Shown piece after piece: positions 38,146 to 48,406 of a stretch of 64,000 nucleotides of DNA. Position 1 is the stretch's first letter. Every line of letters begins with the position of its first letter. The translations under genes and the position numbers were made by a program. The notes below the pieces were generated by a model. It searched no databases. It was not told the DNA's origin and saw only the letters and a list, made by a program, of their open reading frames with translations. Origin of the DNA: Methylorubrum populi (lineage in GTDB: Bacteria; Pseudomonadota; Alphaproteobacteria; Rhizobiales; Beijerinckiaceae); assembly GCA_036946625.1 (NCBI GenBank), contig JAQIIU010000003.1:507961-571960 (forward strand), written 5' to 3'.

Positions 38146-40707
38146 ATGCTCGCGCAGACGCCGACGTTTTCGCCCCAGCGCACCGGCCCACGGCTCCTCG
38201 TCCGCCTCGCCGCCGCGCCGGCCAGCAAGGAGGCCGCGATCCGCGAGGCCGCCGGGCTGCTCACGGCCGCCGGCTGCATCGACGCGGCCTACGGCGAGAG
38301 CATGCTGCGCCGCGAGGGCGTGGCGAACACCTATCTCGGCCACGGCGTCGTCATCCCGCACGGCATGGTCGACGACCGGCACCTCGTGCGCGAGAGCGGG
38401 CTCGCCGTCCTGCAGATCCCCGGCGGCCTCGAATGGCACGACGGCCAGACCGCCCACCTCGTGGTCGCCATCGCCGCGCAGTCGGACACGCACATCACCG
38501 TGCTGCGCCGCCTCACCCGCCTGATCCAGGACGAGGGCCGCCTCGACCGGCTCCGCACCACGCGGAGCGAGGCGGACATCGCCGCGGCGCTCACCGAGGA
38601 CGCCGCCGCGCCGACCGCCCCGGGCCCGGCCACCGATCTGCGCCAGCGCTTCGATTGGACCGTCGATTACCCGACCGGCCTGCACGCCCGGCCCGCCGCG
38701 CACTGGGTCGAGACCGCCCGCGCCCTGCCGGCGCGCATCCAGGTGCGCCACGGCGGGCAGGCGGCGGACGCCAAGAACCTGATCGCGCTGCTGCAACTCG
38801 GCCTGCGCTGCGGCGACGAGGTGACGATCTCGGCGGAAGGGGACGACGAGGCCGGGGCGCTGGCAAGGATCTGCGCCGCGGTGACGGGTCTGAGCGCCGG
38901 CGAGAAGGCCGCCGCCCGGCGCGCGGCGGAGGCCGCGGCCAAGGCCGCCGCCCCGGTGGCCGGCTGGAACCCCGCCGACGCGCCGCGGGTGATGCCCGGC
39001 ATCGGCGCCAGCCCCGGCATCGCCATCGGGCCGATCCACGTGCTGGCGGCGGCCGAGGTCACCGTGCCCGACGAGCCCGAGCCGCTGACCTCCGGCGCCG
39101 ACCGCCTGCACCGGGCGCTCGCCGCCACCGGCGGCCAGCTCAAGGCGCTGGCCGACGACACCGAACGGCGGCTCGGCAAGGCCGATGCCGGCATCTTCCG
39201 GGCGCAAGGCGAGCTGATCGCCGACACCGACCTCATCACGCTGGCCTGCCAGCTCATGGTCGAGGGCCACGGCGTGGCGTTTGCCTGGAACGCCGCGGTC
39301 GAGCGGATGGCCGGGCGGCTCTCGGCGCTCGGCAACCCCGTCCTCGCCGCCCGGGCCGCCGACCTGCGCGATGTCGGCCGCCGGGTGCTGGCGCAGATCG
39401 ACCCGGCGCTGAAGAGCGGCCACGACCTGCCGGACGTGCCCTGCATCCTGATCGCCCCCGACCTCGCCCCCTCCGACACGGCGGGCCTCGACCCCGCCCG
39501 CGTCATCGGCCTCGCCACGGCCCAGGGCGGCCCGACCTCGCACACCGCGATCCTGGCGCGCACGCTGGGCATCCCGGCCGTGGTCGCGGGCGGTCCCGGC
39601 CTGCTGGCGATGGAGAACCGCACCACCGCGATCCTCGACGGCACCACCGGCCGCCTCTACCTGAGCCCGAGCGAGGCGGACGTCGCCTCCGCCGGGAACT
39701 GGCGCGCCCGGCAGCGCGAGCAGGCGGAGGCCGAGGCGCGGGAGCGGGCAAGGCCCGCGCAGACCCGCGACGGCCACCGCATCGCCATCGGCGCCAACGT
39801 CAACAACCCCGAGCAGGTGCCCCTCGCCCTCGACCAGGGCGCGGAGGGCGTCGGCCTGATGCGCACCGAGTTCCTGTTCTTGGAGCGCGGCGACACGCCG
39901 GGCGAGGACGACCAGTACGCGACCTATTCGGGCATGCTGAAGGCGCTCGACGGCCGCCCCTTGATCGTGCGCACCCTCGACATCGGCGGCGACAAGCAGG
40001 TCGCCCATCTCCACCTGCCTCGGGAGGAAAACCCCTTCCTCGGTGTGCGCGGCGCCCGCCTGCTCCTGCGCCGGCCCGACCTGATGGAGCCGCAACTGCG
40101 CGCCCTCTACCGGGCGGCGAGGGATCACGTTCCCGCCGACGCCCCGAAGGGCAAGGACGCGCCGCTCTCGATCATGATGCCGATGATCACCTCGGTGCCG
40201 GAGGTGCTGAAGCTCCGGGAGATCTGCGAGCGGATTCGAGGGGACGTCGGCGCGCCGGACGTGCCGCTCGGCATCATGATCGAAGTGCCCGCGGCCGCGA
40301 TCCAGGCCGACGTGCTGGCCCGGCACTGCGACTTCTTCTCGATCGGCACCAACGATCTCACCCAGTACGCCCTCGCCATCGACCGCCAGAACACCGAGCT
40401 CGCGCCGGAGGCCGACTCGCTCCACCCGGCGGTGCTGCGGCTGATCCGCCTCACCTGCGAGGGCGCCGCCCGGCACGGGCGCTTCGTCGGCGTCTGCGGC
40501 GGCATCGCCGGCGACCCGTTCGGCGCCTGCCTGCTCGCGGGCCTCGGCGTCCACGAGCTGTCGATGACGCCCCGCGACCTGCCCGGCGTGAAGGCGCGCC
40601 TGCGCGCCTCCGACAGGGCCGAACTGACGGCGCTTGCGGCCAGGGCCTGCGCGCAGGAGGACGCGGCCGCGGTGCGCGCCCTCGACGAAGCCGCGGCCGG
40701 AGCCTGA
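38146..40707 (+). CDS. fruB: Fructose PTS multiphosphoryl transfer protein (EIIA-HPr-EI fusion)
   Basis: One 853-residue protein carrying the whole soluble phosphorelay from PEP. EIIA-Fru domain (about 15-145) with active histidine H72 in GVVIPHGM; HPr domain (about 165-255) with H180 in TGLHARPAA; Enzyme I (about 280-853) with H466 in GGPTSHTAI, the PEP-binding segments GLMRTEFLF and TNDLTQYALAIDR, and catalytic C784 in VCGGIAGDP. This domain order matches FruB of Rhodobacter and Xanthomonas. ATG at 38146 has GAGGTGAGGAG upstream. First gene of fruBKA-oprB. Confidence 0.97.
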   Translation: MLAQTPTFSPQRTGPRLLVRLAAAPASKEAAIREAAGLLTAAGCIDAAYGESMLRREGVANTYLGHGVVIPHGMVDDRHLVRESGLAVLQIPGGLEWHDGQTAHLVVAIAAQSDTHITVLRRLTRLIQDEGRLDRLRTTRSEADIAAALTEDAAAPTAPGPATDLRQRFDWTVDYPTGLHARPAAHWVETARALPARIQVRHGGQAADAKNLIALLQLGLRCGDEVTISAEGDDEAGALARICAAVTGLSAGEKAAARRAAEAAAKAAAPVAGWNPADAPRVMPGIGASPGIAIGPIHVLAAAEVTVPDEPEPLTSGADRLHRALAATGGQLKALADDTERRLGKADAGIFRAQGELIADTDLITLACQLMVEGHGVAFAWNAAVERMAGRLSALGNPVLAARAADLRDVGRRVLAQIDPALKSGHDLPDVPCILIAPDLAPSDTAGLDPARVIGLATAQGGPTSHTAILARTLGIPAVVAGGPGLLAMENRTTAILDGTTGRLYLSPSEADVASAGNWRARQREQAEAEARERARPAQTRDGHRIAIGANVNNPEQVPLALDQGAEGVGLMRTEFLFLERGDTPGEDDQYATYSGMLKALDGRPLIVRTLDIGGDKQVAHLHLPREENPFLGVRGARLLLRRPDLMEPQLRALYRAARDHVPADAPKGKDAPLSIMMPMITSVPEVLKLREICERIRGDVGAPDVPLGIMIEVPAAAIQADVLARHCDFFSIGTNDLTQYALAIDRQNTELAPEADSLHPAVLRLIRLTCEGAARHGRFVGVCGGIAGDPFGACLLAGLGVHELSMTPRDLPGVKARLRASDRAELTALAARACAQEDAAAVRALDEAAAGA

Positions 40708-40710
40708 GCG

Positions 40711-41658
40711 ATGCGCCTCGTCACCCTCACCCTCAACCCGGCGATCGACCAGACCGTCACGCTGGACAGCCTGACGCCGGGCAGCGTGCACCGCGCCCGC
40801 TCGGTCTGGGCGGACGCCGGCGGCAAGGGGGTCAACGTCGCCTGCTGCCTCGCCGACTGGGGCCTGTCTGTCGCCGCCACCGGCGTGCTCGGCCAGGACA
40901 ACGCCGCGCCGTTCGTCCAGCTTCTCGCGGCCAAGGGCATCGACGACCGCTTCGCCCGGATTCCCGGCGAGACGCGCACCAACCTCAAGCTGCTCGATGC
41001 GGGCAGCGGCGAGACCACCGACATCAACCTGCCGGGTCTCGACATCGGCCCCTCCACCGTCGAGGCGGTGCGCGCCGTGCTCGCCGACCTGACCGGCCCC
41101 GGCAGCCTCGCGGTGCTCGCCGGCAGCCTGCCGCGCTCGGCGCCCGCCGACACCTATGCCCGGCTCACCGCCGAGCTGAAGCGGCGCGGCGCCCGCGTCG
41201 TCCTCGACGCCTCCGGGCCGGCGCTCGCCGCCGCGCTCGCCACGGGGCGCGACGGCCTGCCGGACGCGATCAAGCCGAACCGGCACGAACTGGAAGAGTG
41301 GGCCGGGCGCCCGCTCCCCGAACTGTCCGGCGTGCTCGATGCCGCTCGGGAACTCCGGCGCAGCGGCATCGCGCTGGTCTGCGTCTCGCTCGGGGCGGAG
41401 GGCGCGCTGTTCGTCTCCGCCGAGGGCGCGTTCCGGGCCCTGCCGCCGCCGACCCGGGTGGCGAGCACCGTCGGCGCGGGCGACGCCCTGGTCGCCGGCC
41501 TCGTCGCCGGCCTGCACGATCGCCTCGCCCTGCCCGACCTCGCCCGGCGGTCGCTCGCCTTCGCCGCGGGCAAGCTCAGCCGCACGGGGGCGAACCTGCC
41601 GGGGCGGGACGAGGTGGAGGCGATCGCGCGCGAGATCGGGATCGAGCGGCTCGACTGA
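40711..41658 (+). CDS. fruK: 1-phosphofructokinase
   Basis: Phosphorylates fructose-1-phosphate to fructose-1,6-bisphosphate. Predicted 315 residues, PfkB/ribokinase fold. TLTLNPAIDQTV start; GGKGVNVACCLADWG; FruK-typical GSLPRSAPADTYARL; and the ATP/catalytic motif STVGAGDALVAGLVAGL with the base aspartate. Only three bases follow the fruB stop, so it is in the same transcript. Confidence 0.96.
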   Translation: MRLVTLTLNPAIDQTVTLDSLTPGSVHRARSVWADAGGKGVNVACCLADWGLSVAATGVLGQDNAAPFVQLLAAKGIDDRFARIPGETRTNLKLLDAGSGETTDINLPGLDIGPSTVEAVRAVLADLTGPGSLAVLAGSLPRSAPADTYARLTAELKRRGARVVLDASGPALAAALATGRDGLPDAIKPNRHELEEWAGRPLPELSGVLDAARELRRSGIALVCVSLGAEGALFVSAEGAFRALPPPTRVASTVGAGDALVAGLVAGLHDRLALPDLARRSLAFAAGKLSRTGANLPGRDEVEAIAREIGIERLD

Positions 41659-41744
41659 CCGCATCCCCGACCCTCCCCCCTCTGCGGGAGAGGGATCATC
41701 GGCGGGCGACCGAGCGAACGGGTAAAAACTCGAGGAGGAAACCC

Positions 41745-43469
41745 ATGGCACAGCTTCTGGCCGTGGTGGGAGGCGGAGACCTCTCCACCCACGCCGTCCT
41801 CGCCGCCGAGGCCCTGCGCAAGGCGGCCGGGCGGCGCAACACGCCGATGACCCTCGAAGTCCGCGGCAAGGGCGGCAGCGGCAACCCGATCCCTGAAGCG
41901 GCGATTGCGCAGGCTCGGGCCGTGCTGCTCGTCGGCGAGGGCGATCTCGGCGAGGGCCGGTTCGGGGCGCTGCACCGGGCGCGGGCGGCGATCGAGGACG
42001 TGCTGACCGACGTCAACGCCGTGCTCGACCGCCTGGGCGCCGGCACGGAGGTGTCCGGCTCCACGGCAAACGCGGCGGCCACTCCGAAAAGAATCGTGGC
42101 GATCACCTCCTGCCCCACCGGCATCGCCCACACCTTCATGGCGGCCGAGGGCATCCAGGCGGCGGCGAAGGCGCTGGGCCACGACGTCCGGGTCGAGACG
42201 CAAGGCTCCGTCGGCGCCCGCGACGCATTGACGGCGGCGGAGATCGCGGCGGCCGACATCGTGCTGATCGCCGCCGATACCGGCGTCGACCGGGCGCGCT
42301 TCGCCGGAAAGCGGGTTTACGCCACCAACACCAAGGCGGCGATCCGCGACGGCAAGGGCCTGATCGCCACCGCGCTCGCCGAGGCGCAGGGGCAGGCGGC
42401 CGATACGGCCCAGGCGACGGCGGACGGCCCCGCCCGTCCGGCCGCGGCGGAGAACAAGGCCGGCGCCTACAAGCACCTGATGACCGGCGTGTCCTTCATG
42501 CTGCCCTTCGTGGTGGCGGGCGGCCTCCTGATCGCGCTGGCCTTCGCCTTCGGCGGCATCGACGCGATGAAGCCGGAGAATGCCGGCACGCTGGGCTATG
42601 CGCTCGGAGAGATCGGCGCCAAGGCGGCGTTTGCCCTGATCGTCCCGGCGCTCGCCGGCTACATCGCCTATTCCATCGCCGACCGGCCGGGCATCGCGCC
42701 GGGCATGATCGGCGGCATGCTCGCCGCGAACCTCCAGGCGGGCTTTCTGGGCGGCATCGCCGCAGGCTTCATCGCCGGCTACACCACCGCCTTCCTCAAC
42801 CGGCACATCCGCCTGCACAAGAACCTGGAGGGCCTCAAGCCCGTCCTGATCCTGCCGCTGCTGGCCACCACGATCACCGGCCTGATGATGGTCTACGTGG
42901 TCGGCGTGCCGGTGGCCGCCGCGCTCGCGGCCCTCACCGAGTGGCTGAAGGGCATGCAGGGGGCGAGCGCCCTGGTGCTCGGCCTCGTGCTCGGCGGCAT
43001 GATGGCGGTCGACATGGGCGGGCCGATCAACAAGGCCGCCTACGCCTCCTCGGCGGCGCTGCTCTCGTCGGGCGTCGATGCGCCGATGGCCGCGGTGATG
43101 CTCGGCGGCATGACGCCCCCGCTCGGGATCGCACTGGCCACGCGCCTGTTCCCGAACCGCTTCACCGCGCCGGAGCGCGAGGCCGGCGGCGCGGCCGCCG
43201 TGCTGGGTGCCGCCTTCATCACGGAGGGCGCGATCCCCTTCGCCGCCGCCGACCCGCTGCGGGTGATCCCCTCCATGGTGGCGGGTTCGGCGGTCGCCGG
43301 CGCCATCGCCCTGACCGCGGGCGTGACCCTCAAGGTGCCCCATGGCGGCCTGTTCGTGCTGCCGATCCCCAACGCCGTGACCAACGTGACGGGCGCGCTG
43401 ATCGCGCTCGCCGCCGGGACGATCGTGACGGGGCTTCTGGTCGGCCTCCTCAAGAAGCGCGCCGCCTGA
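41745..43469 (+). CDS. fruA: Fructose-specific PTS permease EIIB'-EIIB-EIIC
   Basis: Imports and phosphorylates fructose to fructose-1-phosphate. Predicted 574 residues. N-terminal vestigial EIIB' (1-105, no active cysteine), EIIB (about 115-215) with phosphocysteine C123 in ITSCPTGIAHTFMAAEG, a short linker, then EIIC (about 240-574) with about nine membrane helices and MLPFVVAGGLLIALAF, MAVDMGGPINKAAY and ITEGAIPFAAADP. Strong GAGGAGGAA ribosome site before ATG 41745. A small hairpin (41678-41694) lies between fruK and fruA. Confidence 0.97.
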   Translation: MAQLLAVVGGGDLSTHAVLAAEALRKAAGRRNTPMTLEVRGKGGSGNPIPEAAIAQARAVLLVGEGDLGEGRFGALHRARAAIEDVLTDVNAVLDRLGAGTEVSGSTANAAATPKRIVAITSCPTGIAHTFMAAEGIQAAAKALGHDVRVETQGSVGARDALTAAEIAAADIVLIAADTGVDRARFAGKRVYATNTKAAIRDGKGLIATALAEAQGQAADTAQATADGPARPAAAENKAGAYKHLMTGVSFMLPFVVAGGLLIALAFAFGGIDAMKPENAGTLGYALGEIGAKAAFALIVPALAGYIAYSIADRPGIAPGMIGGMLAANLQAGFLGGIAAGFIAGYTTAFLNRHIRLHKNLEGLKPVLILPLLATTITGLMMVYVVGVPVAAALAALTEWLKGMQGASALVLGLVLGGMMAVDMGGPINKAAYASSAALLSSGVDAPMAAVMLGGMTPPLGIALATRLFPNRFTAPEREAGGAAAVLGAAFITEGAIPFAAADPLRVIPSMVAGSAVAGAIALTAGVTLKVPHGGLFVLPIPNAVTNVTGALIALAAGTIVTGLLVGLLKKRAA

Positions 43470-43609
43470 TCGGACTGGCCGCGCCCTTCCCAGGAGCCTC
43501 GGCCGCGCATGTCCGCCGCCGCCTTTCACAATCAAAAGTCATGGTTCGACAACGCGTCTCGACCCGAGCCCCGAAAACGAGCCGGGCATCGTCGATCTGG
43601 GGGAACGAC

Positions 43610-45112
43610 ATGAAAGCTGACAGGGCAGCTTGGGCCGTGCTCGGCCTCTTCACGGTACTGGGGATGGGGACGATGCCGGCCGGCGCGCAGGACGAGCCCG
43701 GACAGCCGGGCCTCGCGCGGGCGGAGAACGGCGTGGCCGTCGTCCGGCGTCCGGCCCTGCGGCGCGTGGTGCGGCGGGCGCCGCCTCGCCGAACCTTCGG
43801 CAACGACGGCAGCGCCGCGGCGGCGGCCGACGTGCTCGGCCAGACCGCGACGCCCCCGGCCCTACCGCCGGGCACGTTCGACCTCGGCAACGGCCTGTCG
43901 TTCCTCTTGAACTACACGGGACAGGCGGCGGCCAACCCGGTCGGCGGCATCCGCCAGGGCTCGGCCTATGCCGGCCAGCTCTTCTTCGGCATCGATGGCG
44001 ACCTCCAGCGGCTTGCCGGGATCGAGGGCGGCTCGTTCCACGTCGCGGTCACCAACCGCCACGGCCGCAACCTCGCCGACGACTTCATCGGCAACAACAC
44101 CAGCGTGCAGGAGATCTTCGGCGGCGGCCAGACCACGCGGCTGACGCTGCTCTCCTACCAGCAGAAGCTGTTCGACAACCGGCTCGACGTCGAGGTCGGG
44201 CGCTTGGTCGCCAACATCAACTTCCTGAACTCGCCGATCTACTGCAATTTCCAGACGAATTCGGCCTGCGGCAACCCGACCTTCGTGTTCAAGACCTCGA
44301 ACTTCACCTTCTGGCCGGTGGCGAGCTGGGGCGGGCACGCCAAGGCGTGGCTGACGGACAAGGTGTTCTTCCATGTCGGCGCCTACGAGGTGAACCCGCT
44401 GCACCAGCAGCCCGGCGACAACGGCCTCGACTTCTCGACCAAGGGCGCCACCGGCGCGATCGTGCCGTTCGAACTCGGCTACTCCACCACCTTCGCCAAC
44501 GACGCATTGCCCCGCAACTACGGCATCGGCGGCTGGATCGACCGCTCCGACTACACCGACCCAGTGCTCGACGGGGCGGGGGGCCGCCGGGTGCTCACCG
44601 GGCTGTCTCCCGCCACCCGGTTCGGGCGTTCGGGCGTCTATGCCCGCTTCGACCAGATGGTGTGGCGCCCCGATCCGAACGGCATCCAGGGCCTCACCCT
44701 GTTCGGCGTCGCCATGGCCGGCACCGGGGGCCGGCTGGTCGAGGACTACTTCCTGGAGATCGGCGCGCTCCAGACCGGCACCTTCGCCGGCCGGCCCTAC
44801 GATACGATCGGTTTCGTCATCAACACGCAAGCGTTCAGCCCGCTCGCGCTCTCGAACATCGAGGCGGCGCAAGCCTCCCTCGGGCTGTTCCGCACGATTC
44901 CCTCGCAGCAGATCATGATGGAGCTGAATTACGGTATCCAGATCTCGCCGGCGGTCCGGCTGACGCCGAACCTGCAATACATCGTCAACCCGGACCAGAC
45001 CCGCTTCCCGTACTACCCGAAGAACATCCCCGACGCTTTCGTCGTCGGCGCCAAGCTCTCGGTCGACCTGTTCACCCTGGCCGGCCTCGCCAAGGGGCCG
45101 GGGAGCCCGTGA
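43610..45112 (+). CDS. Carbohydrate-selective porin, OprB family
   Basis: Outer-membrane beta-barrel for sugar diffusion. Predicted 500 residues. Signal peptide to about 30 (AAWAVLGLFTVLGMGTMPAG, then AQD); an arginine/alanine-rich linker to about 75; the OprB barrel follows (LSFLLNYTGQAAANPVGGIR, LFDNRLDVEVGRL, INFLNSPIYCNF, FVVGAKLSVDL at the end). GGGGGAA precedes ATG 43610. Its place 140 bases after fruA, on the same strand and before a terminator, suggests it lets fructose cross the outer membrane for the PTS. Confidence 0.92.
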   Translation: MKADRAAWAVLGLFTVLGMGTMPAGAQDEPGQPGLARAENGVAVVRRPALRRVVRRAPPRRTFGNDGSAAAAADVLGQTATPPALPPGTFDLGNGLSFLLNYTGQAAANPVGGIRQGSAYAGQLFFGIDGDLQRLAGIEGGSFHVAVTNRHGRNLADDFIGNNTSVQEIFGGGQTTRLTLLSYQQKLFDNRLDVEVGRLVANINFLNSPIYCNFQTNSACGNPTFVFKTSNFTFWPVASWGGHAKAWLTDKVFFHVGAYEVNPLHQQPGDNGLDFSTKGATGAIVPFELGYSTTFANDALPRNYGIGGWIDRSDYTDPVLDGAGGRRVLTGLSPATRFGRSGVYARFDQMVWRPDPNGIQGLTLFGVAMAGTGGRLVEDYFLEIGALQTGTFAGRPYDTIGFVINTQAFSPLALSNIEAAQASLGLFRTIPSQQIMMELNYGIQISPAVRLTPNLQYIVNPDQTRFPYYPKNIPDAFVVGAKLSVDLFTLAGLAKGPGSP

Positions 45113-45145
45113 GGGACGCCCGGGAGGACCGCTCGCCCCTCACGG
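45107..45145. terminator. Hairpin between convergent oprB and RND pump genes
   Basis: CCGTGAGGG (45107-45115) is exactly complementary to CCCTCACGG (45137-45145), with 21 bases between. It overlaps both stop codons and could end transcription from either side. No T-run. Confidence 0.45.
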
Positions 45146-48100
45146 CGCCCCGGCCGGGGAGGGCGCCTGCGCCGCCGCGACCCGGTTCGCGGCCTCCGAA
45201 TGCGCGGCGGGCCTGCGGCGCGAGAAGGTCAGGATCAGCACCGGCAGCACCAGCAGGATCAGGAAGGGCGCCAGCGCCATGCCGCCCACCACCACCAGCG
45301 CCAGCGGCTTCTGCACCTGCGAGCCGACGCCGGTCGAGAATGCGGCCGGCAACAGGCCGACGCCGGCCACGACGCAGGTCATCACCACGGGCCGCATCTG
45401 CGTGGTGCAGGTGCGCAGCATCGCCGGCACGCGCTCGGCGCCCGCCGCCAGCAGGCCGTTGTAGTGGGTGAGCACGATGATGCCGTCCATCACCGCGATG
45501 CCGAGCAGGGCGATGAAGCCGATCGCCGCCGAGACGCTGAACGAGGTGCCGGTGAGCGAGAGCGCCAGGATGCCGCCGGCCATCGCCATCGGGATCACGC
45601 TCAGCGCGAGAAGCGAATCCACCACCGACGAGAAGTTCATGAACAGCAGGATGGCGATGATGCCGACCGCGACCGGGACGGTCACGGAGAGGCGGGCGAT
45701 CGCGCCCTTCATGTTGTTGAACTCGCCGACCAGTTCCAGCCGGTAGCCCGGCGGCAGCCGCACCTCGTCGGCGACGCGGGTGCGCGCCTCCTCGATGGTG
45801 CTGCCGAGGTCGCGCCCGCGCACGGAGAACTTCACCGGCAGGTAGCGCTCCTGGGCCTCGCGGTAGATGTAGGCCGGGCCGGAGACGAGCTGGACGGTGG
45901 CGACCGCGCTCAGGGGAAACTGCACGGGGGCGCCGCTGGCGGGGCTCTGGCCGGCGATGCGCAGGTTGGCGATCGCCTCGATGCTCTGGCGGTATTGCGG
46001 CGCGAGGCGCACGACGATCGGGTAGTGCCGCTCGGAACCCGGATCGTAGAGATCGCCCGCCGAGTCGCCGCCGATGGCGGTGCGCACCGTGGTGTTGATG
46101 TCGCCCGGCGTCAGGCCGTAGCGGGCGGCCCGCACCCGGTCCACGTCGATCTCGATGGTCGGCTGGCCGAGCGACTGGAACACCGCCAGATCCTCGACGC
46201 CGCGGACCGTCGAGAGCACCTTCATCACGCTCTTGGCGCTGTCGGTGAGTTTTTGCAGGTCGGGGCCGAAGATCTTGAACGAATTCTCGCCCTTGATGCC
46301 GGAGACGGCCTCGGCGACGTTGTCCTGGAGGTACTGCGACAGGTTGAAGTCGACGCCGGGGAAGGCGGCCTGGAGCTTGTGCAGCATCTCCTCGGTGAGC
46401 GCCTCCTTGTCGAGGCCGGGGCGCCACTGGTCGAGGGGCTTCATCGGCGCGAAGAACTCGGCGTTGAAGAAGCCCGCCGCGTCGGTGCCGTCGTCCGGGC
46501 GCCCGTGCTGCGAGACCACGCGCTCGACCTCGGGCAGCGAGGCGATGATCTTGCGCATCGCGTTGACGTAGCCGTTGCTCTCGTGAAGCGAGATCGTCGC
46601 CGGCATGGTGGCGCGGACCCAGAGGTTGCCCTCTTCGAGCTTGGGCAGGAATTCCGAACCGAGGTTGCGCGCGGCCACGCCGACCCCGACCGCGATCAGC
46701 GCGACGCAGGCCGCCGTGACGAGCCGGGCGCCGATCGCCGCGCGCACCGCCGGGCGGTAGAGCCGGTCGAGGACGCGCACGAGCATCGTCTCGGTCTCCT
46801 CGATCTGCGCGGGGAGAAGGGAGGCGGCGAGCGCCGGCGTGACCGTGAAGGTGGCGATCAGGCCGCCGAGCAGGGCGTAGGCGTAGGTCGTCGCCATCGG
46901 CCCGAAGATGTGACCCTCGACGCCGGTGAGCGTGAACAGCGGCAGGAAGCCGGTGACGATGATCGCCGCCGCGAAGAAGATCGAGCGGCTCACATCCTCC
47001 GCGGCCAGCGCGATGCGCCCCGACTTGGCGTCGAGCCCCGGCGGCGGATAGCCCGGGATGCCGTGGCCCGACAGGCGCCGGAAGATCGCCTCGACCATGA
47101 TGACGGTGCCGTCGACGATCAGGCCGAAATCGAGGGCGCCGACCGAGAGGAGGTTGGCGGATTCGTCGCGGGCCACGAGGATGACGACCGCGAAGAACAG
47201 GGCGAAGGGGATCGTCGCCACGACGATCAGGGCCGAGCGGAGATTGCCGAGGAACAGCCACTGGATCGCCAGGATCAGCAGGATGCCGACCACCATGTTG
47301 TGCAGCACGGTGTGGGTGGTGACCGCGATCAGGTCGGCGCGGTCGTAGATGCGCTCGATCTTCACCCCCGGCGGCAGGAGGCCCGCGGCCTCGATCCTGG
47401 CGACCTCCGCCTTCACGGCCTCGATCGACGGCGTGCTCTTCTCGCCGCGGCGCATCAGGACGATGCCCTGGACGATGTCGTCCTCGTCGTTCATGCCGGC
47501 GATGCCGAGCCGCGGCTGGTGGCCGATGGTGACCGTGGCGATGTCCCTGACGAGCACCGGCGCGCCGCCGACCTGGGCCAGCACCGTGCCGTTGATGTCG
47601 TCCACGTCGCGGATCAGGCCGACCGCGCGCACCACCGCCGACTGGCCGCCGATGGCGACGCGGTTGCCGCCGACGTTGAGGTTGCTGTCGTTGAGGGTCT
47701 TGACCACGCCCGACAGGGTCAGGCCGTAGGCCATCAGCCGGTCGAGATCGACCGAGAGCTCGATGGTCTTGGTCTTGCCGCCCCAGCCGATGGCGTCGAT
47801 CACGCCCGGCACCGCGCGGAAGCGCTTCTTCAGCACCCATTCCTGGAGCGTGCGCAGGTCGAGCACGCTGTATCCATCCGGCGCGGTGAGCCTGTAGCGG
47901 AAGATCTCGCCGATCGGGCTGATCGGCGAGATGGTGGGCTTGGCGCCCGCCGGCAGCGGATCAAGCTGCTGCAGGCGGTTCAGGACCTGCTGCTCGGCCT
48001 GGAGATAGTCGAACTCGAAGCCGAACTGCAGCTTCACGTCGGACAGGCCGTAGAGCGAGATCGTGCGCACCTGGCGCAGGTTCGGCATCCCCGAGGTGAT

Positions 48101-48310
48101 CCGCTCGATCGGGATCGTGACGTAGCGCTCGATCTCCTCCGCCGAGAGGCCGTCGGTCTGTGTCACGACGTCGACCATCGGCGGGGTCGGGTCGGGATAG
48201 GCCTCGATGTTGAGGTTCCGGAAGGCGGCGAGGCCCCCGACCACGAACAGCACGAAGGCCAGGATGACGAGGGGGCGCTGCCGGAGCGCGAGCGCGACGA
48301 TGCCGTTCAT
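45140..48310 (-). CDS. Heavy-metal efflux RND pump, CzcA/CusA family
   Basis: Proton-driven inner-membrane exporter of divalent or monovalent metal ions. Predicted 1,056 residues with 12 membrane helices in two repeats. N-terminus ALRQRPLVILAFVLFVVGG; AYPDPTPPMVDVVTQTDG is typical of heavy-metal RNDs; the TM4 proton-relay motif DFGLIVDGTVIMVE retains both aspartates and the glutamate. GWGGKTKTIELSVDLDRL is CzcA-like. Metal specificity cannot be told. The adaptor is 96 bases upstream in the same operon; no outer-membrane factor is adjacent. Confidence 0.95.
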   Translation of the reverse strand: MNGIVALALRQRPLVILAFVLFVVGGLAAFRNLNIEAYPDPTPPMVDVVTQTDGLSAEEIERYVTIPIERITSGMPNLRQVRTISLYGLSDVKLQFGFEFDYLQAEQQVLNRLQQLDPLPAGAKPTISPISPIGEIFRYRLTAPDGYSVLDLRTLQEWVLKKRFRAVPGVIDAIGWGGKTKTIELSVDLDRLMAYGLTLSGVVKTLNDSNLNVGGNRVAIGGQSAVVRAVGLIRDVDDINGTVLAQVGGAPVLVRDIATVTIGHQPRLGIAGMNDEDDIVQGIVLMRRGEKSTPSIEAVKAEVARIEAAGLLPPGVKIERIYDRADLIAVTTHTVLHNMVVGILLILAIQWLFLGNLRSALIVVATIPFALFFAVVILVARDESANLLSVGALDFGLIVDGTVIMVEAIFRRLSGHGIPGYPPPGLDAKSGRIALAAEDVSRSIFFAAAIIVTGFLPLFTLTGVEGHIFGPMATTYAYALLGGLIATFTVTPALAASLLPAQIEETETMLVRVLDRLYRPAVRAAIGARLVTAACVALIAVGVGVAARNLGSEFLPKLEEGNLWVRATMPATISLHESNGYVNAMRKIIASLPEVERVVSQHGRPDDGTDAAGFFNAEFFAPMKPLDQWRPGLDKEALTEEMLHKLQAAFPGVDFNLSQYLQDNVAEAVSGIKGENSFKIFGPDLQKLTDSAKSVMKVLSTVRGVEDLAVFQSLGQPTIEIDVDRVRAARYGLTPGDINTTVRTAIGGDSAGDLYDPGSERHYPIVVRLAPQYRQSIEAIANLRIAGQSPASGAPVQFPLSAVATVQLVSGPAYIYREAQERYLPVKFSVRGRDLGSTIEEARTRVADEVRLPPGYRLELVGEFNNMKGAIARLSVTVPVAVGIIAILLFMNFSSVVDSLLALSVIPMAMAGGILALSLTGTSFSVSAAIGFIALLGIAVMDGIIVLTHYNGLLAAGAERVPAMLRTCTTQMRPVVMTCVVAGVGLLPAAFSTGVGSQVQKPLALVVVGGMALAPFLILLVLPVLILTFSRRRPAAHSEAANRVAAAQAPSPAGAP

Positions 48311-48406
48311 GGGGTCGGTTCCAAACCTCGCGGCCTCACCGGACGCGGACCGGGCGGACCCGGCTCGGAATGTTCTTGTTCGTGAAGGACCGTCGCGAGC
48401 CCGGGC

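Noticed and set aside
37900..41751. 1,283-codon open frame antisense to the fructose operon
   Set aside because: Shadow of fruB and fruK; no start context and no known fold.
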